A DNA stretch of 64,000 nt. Origin: Chitinophaga sp. (GTDB lineage Bacteria > Bacteroidota > Bacteroidia > Chitinophagales > Chitinophagaceae). The position numbers and the translations under genes were made by a program. Of this stretch, positions 51,316-58,720 are shown piece by piece (the stretch's first letter is position 1; each line of letters opens with the position of its first letter). The notes under the pieces were generated by a model, which was given only the letters and a program-made list of their open reading frames with translations, did no database searches and was not told the origin of the DNA. The stretch is taken from positions 124,001-188,000 of the forward strand of contig NZ_JAGHZS010000009.1 of the NCBI RefSeq assembly GCF_017745275.1. The letters run 5' to 3'.

Positions 51316-53856
51316 TTATTTTATTCCGATCACTGTTGTTGCAGGCTGTAACCCTTCGCTGCTGGCTTTAATCACGAGATTTCCTTTTGCCCCCTTCTTC
51401 GCCTTTACAATTACCTGCGCCATGCCGTTGAATGCAGGTCTGTCGTGGCTTTGAAATGGAACAAAAGAAGTAGGATCGCCATTGTCGGTGGCTACAATTT
51501 CACCCGGCCCTTCAATGGAAAATTTAACAGGTGCGTGTGAACGCGGCACCATCAGGCCTCCATTGTCCTGCACACGCAGGGTGATATAGCAGAGGTCATT
51601 CCCATCGTTCAGTACCGTTTTGCTTTCAGGGAACAATGCCAGTTTCGCCACATCACCGGTAGTTTTCACCACGTCAGTTGCCCAGACTTTCCCATTTTTA
51701 TAGGCCACTACTTTCAGCTCTCCCGGCATGTACTTCACATCTTCCCAGATCAATCTGAAATCTATACCTGGCTGCTTCGATTTTCTTCCGAGGCTCTTTC
51801 CATTGAGGAACAGTTCTGCTTCATCGCCGGAGGTATACACATGCACCGGAACGATAGAGTCCACTCTTTCCGGCCAGTTCCAATGCGGGAAGATGTGCGC
51901 CATAGGGAACTCCGGACGCCAGTGTGCCTGGTAGCTGTAAAAACGGTCTTTGGGAAACCCGCAGAGATCGAGAATGCCGAAGTAGCTGCTGCGTGATGGT
52001 GGGTTCTTCTTCGTCAGTTCTGCCAGCGCTTTTTCCAGCTCTGCACGTTTGCCCGGGTCATTGCGGAAATTGAGCAGGTTGGTTTCATCTGAATTATAGG
52101 GCGTTGGTTCGCCCAGGTAGTCGAATCCCGTCCATACAAACTCGCCCAGCAGATGCGGGTATTTTGCGTGGGTACGGAATTGCTCATCCGGTGTGCAACC
52201 CCATCCTGGTTTTGCATTATCGTAGGAAGATACCTGCCAGTTTTTATAATCGCCGTCGAAGAAATATTCGCCCCTGGTGCTGATGCAGGAGGAAGTTTCA
52301 CTGCCCATAGTAGGCATCTCTTTATAACGGGGATCGTTGTCCCATTTAGGCTGCTGAGAGAAGAAATAATTCACGCCCATCAGGTTTAATCCCATCACGG
52401 CGCCGGATTCGCGGCCGCCGTCAGGATCGTTGTAACCGTTGGATACGGGTCTGGTAGTATCTTCCCGGCGTACCATATCTGCCAGTTCTTTCGTCATGGC
52501 TACGTCCCGCTGATCCATTACTTCGTTGCCGATAGACCAGATGATCACGGACGGATGATTGCGGTCGCGATGTATCAATGCCTGTAAGTCGCGCTCACGC
52601 CATTCATCAAACAGTTTGTTATAATCGTTCTTTCTTTTGCCATGCTTCCATGCATCGAAAGCTTCATCCCAAATGAGGAAGCCCATTTTATCAGCCAGTT
52701 CCAGCAGCCCAGGTGCGGGCGGATTGTGGGAAGTACGGATGGCATTACATCCCATGGATTGCAGTATCCGCAGCTGCCTGGTCAGTGCACTTTTGTTCAG
52801 TGCAGCGCCGAGGGCACCCAGGTCGTGGTGGTTACAGACCCCTTTTATCTCTACTCTTTTTCCATTGAGCAGGAAACCATTCCGTGGTGTAAATGCAATA
52901 GTGCGGATGCCAAAAGGCGTATTGTAGGTATCGGTAATTTTATTATTTACGCGAACGATGGTTTGTGCCAGGTATCGCTGCGGATGCGCTATGCTCCAGC
53001 GTTTAGGCGATGCCACTGCAGCAGCGGCAGTGGTCACATAATTTTTTCCTGCACTGATGGATACAGATACCGGCTTTGTGGAGGCCACTTTTCTACCGGG
53101 ATGGTCATTACTGTCCAGTTCATAAATATCCGTGTGTACGTTGGCGGTAGTGGCAGTGTTACCCTGGTTGTCCAGGGTTACTTTCACCTGTACGGACGCC
53201 GCTTTATCTGTTACGGTTGGCGTAGTAACAAATGTGCCCCAGTTGGCTACATGCACCGCATTGGTTTTTACCAGCCATACATGACGGTAGATGCCGGCGC
53301 CCGGGTACCAGCGTGAATCCCAGCTTTCAGTATCCAGCCGTACCGCAATTACGTTTTGCTTACCAGGTTTCAGGTAAGGCGTAATGTCCATCCTGAAAGA
53401 GTTGTAGCCGTAGGGCCAGGTGCCCGCGTACTGGCCGTTCACCCATACTTTAGCATAGGCCATGGCGCCATCGAAGTCTACAAAAATTCGTTTATCCGCA
53501 TCCGTTACCGGGATGCTAAAATATTTCCTATACCAGCCAATCCCTTTCCATGGCAGCTTGCCGGTGTTACCTTCCAGGTCTATCCGAAAGGGACCCTGGA
53601 TGGCCCAGTCGTGCGGCAGGTTCAGGTGTTGCCAGTCGGTATCAGCCAGCTCCGCTGCTTCCAGGTGTGCAGGTTCTTCTTCGCGGGTACCATCCGGCTG
53701 TAGGCCAAAGCGGCTGAACAGCCAGCCATCGTCGAACAGACGCGTATCGGTGGTACCCATCCTGTTGACAGGTGATTGCGCCTGAGCGGCGGTGCCCCAC
53801 ATTAAAAAGCAAATGCAACCCAACCATAGCAGGGGCCAAGAAAATTTGTTACTCAT
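51316..53856 (-). CDS. Secreted GH2 beta-galactosidase-type glycoside hydrolase
   Basis: 846 residues from ATG 53856; a 29-residue upstream extension is rejected because MSNKFSWPLLWLGCICFLMWGTAAQAQ is a complete signal peptide. Domains: sugar-binding jelly roll (about 40-200, WYRKYFSIP ... FDGAMAYAKVWVNGQYAGTWPYGYNSF), Ig-like (205-315), TIM barrel (320-600) with acid/base E445 in IIWSIGNEVM and nucleophile E520 in MGSETSSC, a DUF4982-like domain and a C-terminal invasin/fn3-like domain. It probably releases beta-linked sugars in the periplasm. It is intact cargo of the decayed element, without its own SusCD. Confidence 0.9.
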   Translation of the reverse strand: MSNKFSWPLLWLGCICFLMWGTAAQAQSPVNRMGTTDTRLFDDGWLFSRFGLQPDGTREEEPAHLEAAELADTDWQHLNLPHDWAIQGPFRIDLEGNTGKLPWKGIGWYRKYFSIPVTDADKRIFVDFDGAMAYAKVWVNGQYAGTWPYGYNSFRMDITPYLKPGKQNVIAVRLDTESWDSRWYPGAGIYRHVWLVKTNAVHVANWGTFVTTPTVTDKAASVQVKVTLDNQGNTATTANVHTDIYELDSNDHPGRKVASTKPVSVSISAGKNYVTTAAAAVASPKRWSIAHPQRYLAQTIVRVNNKITDTYNTPFGIRTIAFTPRNGFLLNGKRVEIKGVCNHHDLGALGAALNKSALTRQLRILQSMGCNAIRTSHNPPAPGLLELADKMGFLIWDEAFDAWKHGKRKNDYNKLFDEWRERDLQALIHRDRNHPSVIIWSIGNEVMDQRDVAMTKELADMVRREDTTRPVSNGYNDPDGGRESGAVMGLNLMGVNYFFSQQPKWDNDPRYKEMPTMGSETSSCISTRGEYFFDGDYKNWQVSSYDNAKPGWGCTPDEQFRTHAKYPHLLGEFVWTGFDYLGEPTPYNSDETNLLNFRNDPGKRAELEKALAELTKKNPPSRSSYFGILDLCGFPKDRFYSYQAHWRPEFPMAHIFPHWNWPERVDSIVPVHVYTSGDEAELFLNGKSLGRKSKQPGIDFRLIWEDVKYMPGELKVVAYKNGKVWATDVVKTTGDVAKLALFPESKTVLNDGNDLCYITLRVQDNGGLMVPRSHAPVKFSIEGPGEIVATDNGDPTSFVPFQSHDRPAFNGMAQVIVKAKKGAKGNLVIKASSEGLQPATTVIGIK

Positions 53857-54090
53857 TGATCTGTAAAATTGATAGCTTGAAGCCGCGCAACCCAACAACG
53901 GCAATATGCAAATCAACGAAAAATAAGATCGCGGCAGTGCCACTGGTTTAACAATTTCTGCTGTTATATTGACATCCCTGCCTGCATCACCGCCCTTCCC
54001 CTACCGCCACCGCTTATCCCAGGCAGGCTTAGTTATCACGTAATTATTTATCTCAGTAGATCTACTTAGAATTCCACCAAAGTATCCCGG

Positions 54091-54098
54091 TAATTTTG
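54091..54098 (+). promoter_or_regulatory. -7 box TAATTTTG for the lipoprotein gene
   Basis: An exact TAnnTTTG match 27 nt upstream of ATG 54125, with a loose TTAG at the -33 distance. Confidence 0.5.
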
Positions 54099-54124
54099 CT
54101 GGCAGTAATAACACCCCTGAGGTC

Positions 54125-55396
54125 ATGCAATACTTAAAACATTTGATGAAGGCCAGTTTGCTGGCAGTGCTCCTGGCCGCGTGCCAGGGCAAAGAGATAG
54201 TAGCGCCGCAACCGGCACCAGATCCAATCCCGGTAGATACCGGCGTAGCAGTGCTGCCAGGCGTTGCTGACGGCGATCCGGTCACCAAAACCATCGGCGC
54301 TGCCGGCGGCACCATAGCCACCACAGATGCACGCATCTCCATAAACATTCCCGCAGGCGCGCTCACCAGCGAAACGGTTTTTACAATCCAACCTATCACC
54401 AATACCAACAATGCCGGGCTGGGCAAGGCTTTCCGCATCACGCCGCACCTGGCATTATCTAAACCCGCAACTATTACATTCCATTACGAACAGGAAGATC
54501 TGAGCAACACTTTCGCAGAAGCACTGGGCATTGCCTACCAGGATAACGCCGGCAAATGGAAAGCCATTGGCGGTATTCAACTGAATAAAGAAATGAAGTC
54601 CGTTAGTGTGAAAACCACTCACTTCAGCGACTGGAGCTTCTTCGAAGCCATTTCACTGGAACCGGCAGATGCCTATATCGATCCGGGAGCCAGCCAGCAG
54701 CTGGCCGTGAAAGCCTATTTAAATGCCGGTGCAAAAGACATCCTGGCGCCGCTAACCGAAGAGGGAACAGAATCGTATATCACCAGCGGCAAAAATGATT
54801 TACTGCCAACGTTCATCGACAAGTGGGAACTGGCCGGTGATGGCCAGCTGACAGCCAATGGTAGTCATGCCACCTATAAGGCGCCGGCCATATTGCCCGC
54901 TGTAAATCCGGTGATCGTAAGCGTAAAAATTAAACTGAAAGATGGCGCATTAGGCATCCTGCTCTCCCGGATATTCGTGATGCCGGAAGGTATCGCCATC
55001 AGGATCGATGGCGGCGAATGGAACCTGCTGGGAGCGGCATCCGGCACCAGCAGCAACGGTATGAACCGTGTTGGCGCTATGCTGGAAGACGGGTCTCTCC
55101 CCTCCTGCAATATTACGTGGATGGGCGCTGCCACCGGCCGCAGGAGCTGGTCGGATAAAACATATTTCACGCTTCAGGTATGGAACAATCAAATCTACCA
55201 AAGTGGATATCAGATAAATGAAGCCAGCTTCCCCAGCCCCGGCTCTCTGCAGGTGATCGGTGTAGATCCGGCGGGCGGTTACATGATTGGTAAGTTCCAC
55301 ATGGACCGCGCCAGTTCACAGAAACCCGTCGGCGATAAAGTGATTTACAAAGAACACGTCATTGATGGCGTATTCCGGGTAAAAAGACTTATTTAA
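54125..55396 (+). CDS. Lipoprotein with ZU5-like domain
   Basis: 423 residues. The signal peptide ends at LLAAC (Cys 20). A ZU5-like beta-sandwich follows (about 50-160): VTKTIGAAGGTIATTDARISINIPAGALTSETVFTIQPI with a terminal VKTTHFSDWSFFEA. The middle part (about 175-280) looks like an Ig/big-type domain and the last ~130 residues are not recognised. ATG 54146 is an alternative start. It is probably surface exposed. It is cargo of the integrative element and lies divergent from the GH2 gene. Confidence 0.7.
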   Translation: MQYLKHLMKASLLAVLLAACQGKEIVAPQPAPDPIPVDTGVAVLPGVADGDPVTKTIGAAGGTIATTDARISINIPAGALTSETVFTIQPITNTNNAGLGKAFRITPHLALSKPATITFHYEQEDLSNTFAEALGIAYQDNAGKWKAIGGIQLNKEMKSVSVKTTHFSDWSFFEAISLEPADAYIDPGASQQLAVKAYLNAGAKDILAPLTEEGTESYITSGKNDLLPTFIDKWELAGDGQLTANGSHATYKAPAILPAVNPVIVSVKIKLKDGALGILLSRIFVMPEGIAIRIDGGEWNLLGAASGTSSNGMNRVGAMLEDGSLPSCNITWMGAATGRRSWSDKTYFTLQVWNNQIYQSGYQINEASFPSPGSLQVIGVDPAGGYMIGKFHMDRASSQKPVGDKVIYKEHVIDGVFRVKRLI

Positions 55397-55559
55397 CAAA
55401 GCGTACAGATCTGGAATGTAGCAAATGGCCTGCGGGTTTTCCTGCAGGCTTAATTATAACCAAGTAGTTTCTTATATTTGTTGGGACAGGTGAAGAAGCG
55501 CCTAAAAGCGTGTAAAAGAACACACTTTTTAGGTTTTTGAATGAATGCGACAATTATTT

Positions 55560-55566
55560 GACACTC
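55560..55566 (+). repeat. Single GACACTC site at the right end of the element
   Basis: The word TTTGACACTCAAAG matches the left-end repeats in its core. Possible arm-type site. Confidence 0.4.
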
Positions 55567-55600
55567 AAAGATTATAACTAATCGGTAGCCAGCCGGATAA

Positions 55601-55618
55601 GAATCCAGTTCTGGGCAC
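55601..55618 (+). other. Right attachment repeat (attR core, tRNA-Leu 3' fragment)
   Basis: 18 bp identical to 50139-50156. Upstream bases do not continue the tRNA, so this is a duplicated fragment and not a tRNA gene. Confidence 0.88.
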
Positions 55619-55619
55619 G

Positions 55620-55655
55620 AAAATGGACAAACCTAGGTTTGTCCATTTTTATTTT
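55620..55655 (+). terminator. Displaced ancestral tRNA-Leu terminator
   Basis: A perfect 13-bp stem (AAAATGGACAAAC with its complement, 55620-55632 and 55637-55649), CTAG loop and T run. The core GGACAAAC/GTTTGTCC equals that of the terminator of tRNA-Leu copy 1. Confidence 0.9.
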
Positions 55656-55994
55656 GGGGTAATCTGTGCAATATATATATCCAGCTTAACCGCTTCTGTG
55701 GGTTAGACGGTTCGATAACTGATTTTATCAAAAGTGAATCCCCCAAAAAATCGAACCATACTTTCTTTACACGTGAATTATTCTATTGTTGCATTGACTT
55801 CCAATTAACTCTTATCATTGTTTTGGGATCTGGCTTTCGGGTGATTCATTTAACTGGAACCTGGCACTCCCTCCATGTGAAAATACTAATGAAAAATAAG
55901 CACGATGGCAAAGGGCCACTACACTATCGCGTTACAGTCACGTTTTTCAATACTATTGTCCTCTTCAATTACTTTATATCTATTGAATAGACCG

Positions 55995-56002
55995 TACCTT
56001 TG
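55995..56002 (+). promoter_or_regulatory. -7 box TACCTTTG upstream of the SCO1-like gene
   Basis: Exact TAnnTTTG, with CTTT near the -33 distance. It gives a leader of about 170 nt before the SCO1-like ATG. Confidence 0.6.
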
Positions 56003-56179
56003 CAAAACCCAACCGGTCTTGCTGTTGCTACCCATCAATATTTCCGGGTTACACTGTGATTCAATGCAACCCGTACTAAAGGAACAGAACAGGCGTACGG
56101 CAGTTGCTTCACGTTGTTGTATAATCCGGGGGTTAGAAAAAAATGGGAAGGCCTTTTTATCAATATATGAGAGGGGAAT

Positions 56180-56824
56180 ATGAGAAACATTATCCTACCG
56201 CTAATATCAATACTCATAGTAACCGGCTGCCAGCCCACTGAAAAAAAGCTGCCGTATTTGGGTGTACCAACGGTGACCCAACACTTCCGGAATGGCAATA
56301 CGGTGTATGATTCCGTATATCCGGTGGTACCTGCTTTTAATCTTACAGACCAGGATAGCACAACGGTGACGCCTCAGACATTTGAGGGGAAAATATATGT
56401 AGCGGATTTTATTTTTCTTTCATGTCCCACCATCTGTCCTAAAATGACCGCCAATATGTTGCGGATTTATGATCATTTTAAAAATGATAACAGGGTTAAT
56501 TTCTTGTCCCATACCATTGATCCCAGGAATGATACCATTCCCAAACTGAAGGCCTATACTAACAGTTTGAAAATTACAGATAAAAAATGGCGGTTTGTAA
56601 CAGGTAATCAGGATACAATCTTTCGCCTTGCAGAAAAAGGTTACTACGTCGCAGCTGGTAAAGACAGTACTGATCCGGGTAATTACATACATAGCGGAGG
56701 ACTGTTACTGGTAGACCAACAACGGCATGTTAGAGGACTCTATAATGGCACTAACAAGGAAGAAATGGAACATTTGATAAAAGACATTCAAATCCTGCTA
56801 AAAGAAGACTCCGGAAGGCCTTGA
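56180..56824 (+). CDS. SCO1/SenC-family copper-chaperone lipoprotein
   Basis: 214 residues. The signal ends in IVTGC (lipidated Cys 17). The thioredoxin-like SCO fold has the copper-binding Cys pair C82-PTI-C86 and the third ligand H171 (NYIHSGGLLLVD). SCO proteins deliver copper to, or reduce, respiratory oxidase centres on the periplasmic side of the membrane. It starts a cluster with a Cys-rich protein, an AraC regulator and the bd-like/cytochrome c subunits, suggesting a role in their assembly. The following gene starts within its stop codon (TTGA). Confidence 0.92.
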   Translation: MRNIILPLISILIVTGCQPTEKKLPYLGVPTVTQHFRNGNTVYDSVYPVVPAFNLTDQDSTTVTPQTFEGKIYVADFIFLSCPTICPKMTANMLRIYDHFKNDNRVNFLSHTIDPRNDTIPKLKAYTNSLKITDKKWRFVTGNQDTIFRLAEKGYYVAAGKDSTDPGNYIHSGGLLLVDQQRHVRGLYNGTNKEEMEHLIKDIQILLKEDSGRP

Positions 56825-57186
56825 AGAAGATCCTATCCATATGGCTCCTTGGCGTAATACTTATCCAAAGTACAGGCAACTGCTGGATCATAGCGGCCTT
56901 TTACCTGAACAGGAATAACATTGCGAAGGCACTCTGTGTAAACCGGTTTGAACAGCTGCCGGTTTGTCGCGGTACCTGTTACCTCCAGAAGAAGCTGATA
57001 GAAAATGAACATCAACAGGACCGGTTGCCTGAGCTAAAGCACAAAGAAATCCTGCTATTTTTTGAATCGGTATCTATACCCGATATCGGTTTTCTCCCTG
57101 AAAACAAGGGATCTTGCGGTGTTTATATATCGCCTTACGCTCCCGATTCTCATCTGCGCAAAGTTTTTAAACCTCCCGCCTGTTGA
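56821..57186 (+). CDS. Small Cys-rich exported protein coupled to SCO1
   Basis: 121 residues with a TTG start (TTG at 56821-56823 overlaps the upstream stop, TTGA), indicating translational coupling. One N-terminal hydrophobic segment (about 4-29) acts as signal or anchor. Cys at 21, 39, 49, 53, 99 and 121; the CVNRFEQLPVCRGTCYLQKKL segment (39-59) resembles a short family next to SCO or copper genes in Bacteroidota. It probably resides in the periplasm and may bind metal; function is not established. Confidence 0.65.
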   Translation: MKKILSIWLLGVILIQSTGNCWIIAAFYLNRNNIAKALCVNRFEQLPVCRGTCYLQKKLIENEHQQDRLPELKHKEILLFFESVSIPDIGFLPENKGSCGVYISPYAPDSHLRKVFKPPAC

Positions 57187-57227
57187 ACCAGTAACAACAT
57201 GCCCATTTAACACTATCAATCTTTTAT

Positions 57228-58094
57228 GTGCTTATGAAAACAGGAGAAATAACTGTTTTATCTGCCAGCATGTTTCAGTCAGGTAGTGATTATTTCTGGG
57301 TGGGTGATCTGGAGCATTTATTGGAGAAATACCCGGTGTTGGAATTCCCCAATAAAAGACGTTTTTATGTATTCCTAATCATAGAAAGAGCGCAGGGCGG
57401 CGTTGTCGTAGACGGTAATGCCTTGCGACTGGACCACCCAAAGATTATCTGTGTTAAGCCCGACAGTATATTCAGTCTGGAAATAAACCGGACTGCAAAA
57501 GGTACCATTTTATGTTTTACAGAGGAGTTTTTCTCTATCAGGTACAACAATAACGCATTGTCCAACTTCACTTTCCTGGAAAGGGAATATGGCTGTTATG
57601 TGAGGCTGGCAGAAGAAAAAGCCAAGGAATGGGAACAATTGTCTGTTTTTATGAAACAGGAATATGCGGGGCAACAGAAAGGTGCCGATAGTGTGCTCAG
57701 ATCGTTTCTGAATATTATGTTGTGTAAACTGGATCGTGAATTTTCACATGTGATCCCTCTGATGAAGAAAAACACATATGAAGAAAAGATTAAACAGTTC
57801 AGGTCATTACTGGATGAACATTTTATTACACACAAAACACCTGCTTTCTATGCTTCCAGACTAAATATCACTACTAATTACCTGAATAAGCTATGCGGAA
57901 AATATTATGGGGTATCCACCGGTGAATTGATAAGAAGGAGGATCACCATTGAAGCTCAACGGCTATTGCATTATACGGTATTACCGATTGCGGATATTGC
58001 CAGGCAGCTGGAGTTTGAAAGTGTATCTTACTTTATTACTTTCTTTAAAAGAGATGTAGGTACTACACCGGAAAATTTCCGAAAGAACCATTAA
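57228..58094 (+). CDS. AraC-family transcriptional regulator
   Basis: 288 residues (ATG 57234 is an alternative start two codons on). An N-terminal sensing region (about 1-170) is followed by a double HTH (about 190-288): KTPAFYASRLNITTNYLNKLCGKYYGVSTGELIRRRITIEAQRLL and LPIADIARQLEFESVSYFITFFKRDVGTTPENF. It lies inside the respiratory cluster in the same orientation, so it may control the downstream oxidase-like genes; this is inference. Confidence 0.88.
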   Translation: MLMKTGEITVLSASMFQSGSDYFWVGDLEHLLEKYPVLEFPNKRRFYVFLIIERAQGGVVVDGNALRLDHPKIICVKPDSIFSLEINRTAKGTILCFTEEFFSIRYNNNALSNFTFLEREYGCYVRLAEEKAKEWEQLSVFMKQEYAGQQKGADSVLRSFLNIMLCKLDREFSHVIPLMKKNTYEEKIKQFRSLLDEHFITHKTPAFYASRLNITTNYLNKLCGKYYGVSTGELIRRRITIEAQRLLHYTVLPIADIARQLEFESVSYFITFFKRDVGTTPENFRKNH

Positions 58095-58229
58095 AACAGT
58101 ATGATGTATGTCCAGGCATTCCACCGGCAAAAAAATAATAATACGGGTTCTGGTACGAGCCCGGAAAGTAATTGGCATTGTACCGCCTCCCAGGATAATA
58201 CAAATTAATCTTAATTAAAAAAGCAACAT

Positions 58230-58382
58230 ATGGTGAAAGATACCAATGAAGTGCTACATAACAATGAGCGCAGGTTTAACCGGAGCAGGAAGATGCTAAA
58301 GGCAGCATTGCTACTACTCCTTTTGCTAATCGTAATACTACAGTTCGGGCATATCATGCTATTGCTTAAAAGTATTTTTTAA
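58230..58382 (+). CDS. 50-residue single-TM protein
   Basis: 50 residues, too short for ordinary gene finding. A charged N-terminus (MVKDTNEVLHNNERRFNRSRK) is followed by one hydrophobic helix (about 23-46, LKAALLLLLLLIVILQFGHIML). It is followed at 29 bases by another tiny membrane protein, and both lie upstream of the oxidase-like genes, reminiscent of the small subunits (CydX, CcoQ-like) that stabilise terminal oxidases. Coding status is based on start, composition and context only. Confidence 0.55.
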   Translation: MVKDTNEVLHNNERRFNRSRKMLKAALLLLLLLIVILQFGHIMLLLKSIF

Positions 58383-58410
58383 ACCTTCCCTTATAAACTG
58401 TTTATGTTCT

Positions 58411-58545
58411 ATGAAGCTTGTCAATTTTTTATTCAGATACCTGGATCCTGACAACAAAAATATGATCGATACGATAATATGGGTCAACAGAATAGCGCTC
58501 GTTGTTTTATTTTGCTGTCTGGTATTGATATTGGTCCGTATATAG
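58411..58545 (+). CDS. 44-residue single-TM protein
   Basis: 44 residues: MKLVNFLFRYLDPDNKNMID then a hydrophobic helix (about 21-43, TIIWVNRIALVVLFCCLVLILV). It sits 28 bases after the previous small protein and before a terminator at 58636. Possible accessory subunit of the oxidase-like complex; the function is not established. Confidence 0.55.
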   Translation: MKLVNFLFRYLDPDNKNMIDTIIWVNRIALVVLFCCLVLILVRI

Positions 58546-58635
58546 TTTTGATAATAGTGTCGAAACTTTAAATTATTGTCATCAAAATCAGTATCGACAC
58601 TACTTTTTTTCTAATCTTTTATTTATTAAATCAGA

Positions 58636-58670
58636 AAAAGCCGGCTTGTTTCTTAAAACTTCCGGCTTTT
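58636..58670 (+). terminator. Hairpin ahead of the oxidase-like operon
   Basis: AAAAGCCGG (58636-58644) pairs with CCGGCTTTT (58662-58670) over 9 bp with a 17-nt loop and ends in TTTT. It separates the small-protein transcript from the promoter at 58701. Confidence 0.6.
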
Positions 58671-58700
58671 CTGTTTCTTCGCTTTTGCCCACTGCCATTC

Positions 58701-58708
58701 TAACTTTG
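58701..58708 (+). promoter_or_regulatory. -7 box TAACTTTG for the oxidase-like operon
   Basis: Exact TAnnTTTG. It lies within the longer ORF that begins at 58646, so the start must be downstream: 58721 or 58733. The -33 region carries only a loose TTCG. Confidence 0.65.
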
Positions 58709-58720
58709 CAGCATACCAAA

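Larger units (their letters stand above)
50139..55618. mobile_element. Decayed integrative element in tRNA-Leu
   Basis: About 5.5 kb bounded by an 18-bp direct repeat, GAATCCAGTTCTGGGCAC, at 50139-50156 (end of the intact tRNA) and 55601-55618. Immediately beyond the right repeat is a hairpin (GGACAAAC/GTTTGTCC) homologous to the terminator after tRNA-Leu copy 1, which shows that the original downstream flank was pushed 5.5 kb away. Inside are an integrase pseudogene at the tRNA end, a GH2 enzyme and a lipoprotein. The dead integrase means it cannot excise by itself. Confidence 0.85.
55397..56179. other. Gene-free stretch containing the right end of the element
   Basis: 783 bases. It holds the GACACTC site (55560-55566), the right attachment repeat (55601-55618), the ancestral tRNA terminator (55620-55655), an 8-bp inverted pair GGTTCGAT/ATCGAACC (55709-55716 with 55750-55757) and the promoter at 55995 of the respiratory island. 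An open frame at 55905-56183 crosses this promoter and does not look like a protein. Confidence 0.6.

Noticed and set aside
55601..55618. Third tRNA-Leu gene
   Set aside because: Only 18 bases of the 3' end are present, so it is an attachment-site copy.
55905..56183. 92-residue open frame before the SCO1-like gene
   Set aside because: It runs across the TACCTTTG promoter, has no family pattern and ends in the SCO1 start region.
58646..58720. Upstream extension of the first oxidase-like subunit
   Set aside because: It contains the TAACTTTG promoter box and part of a terminator-like hairpin, so it cannot be translated from the apparent transcript.
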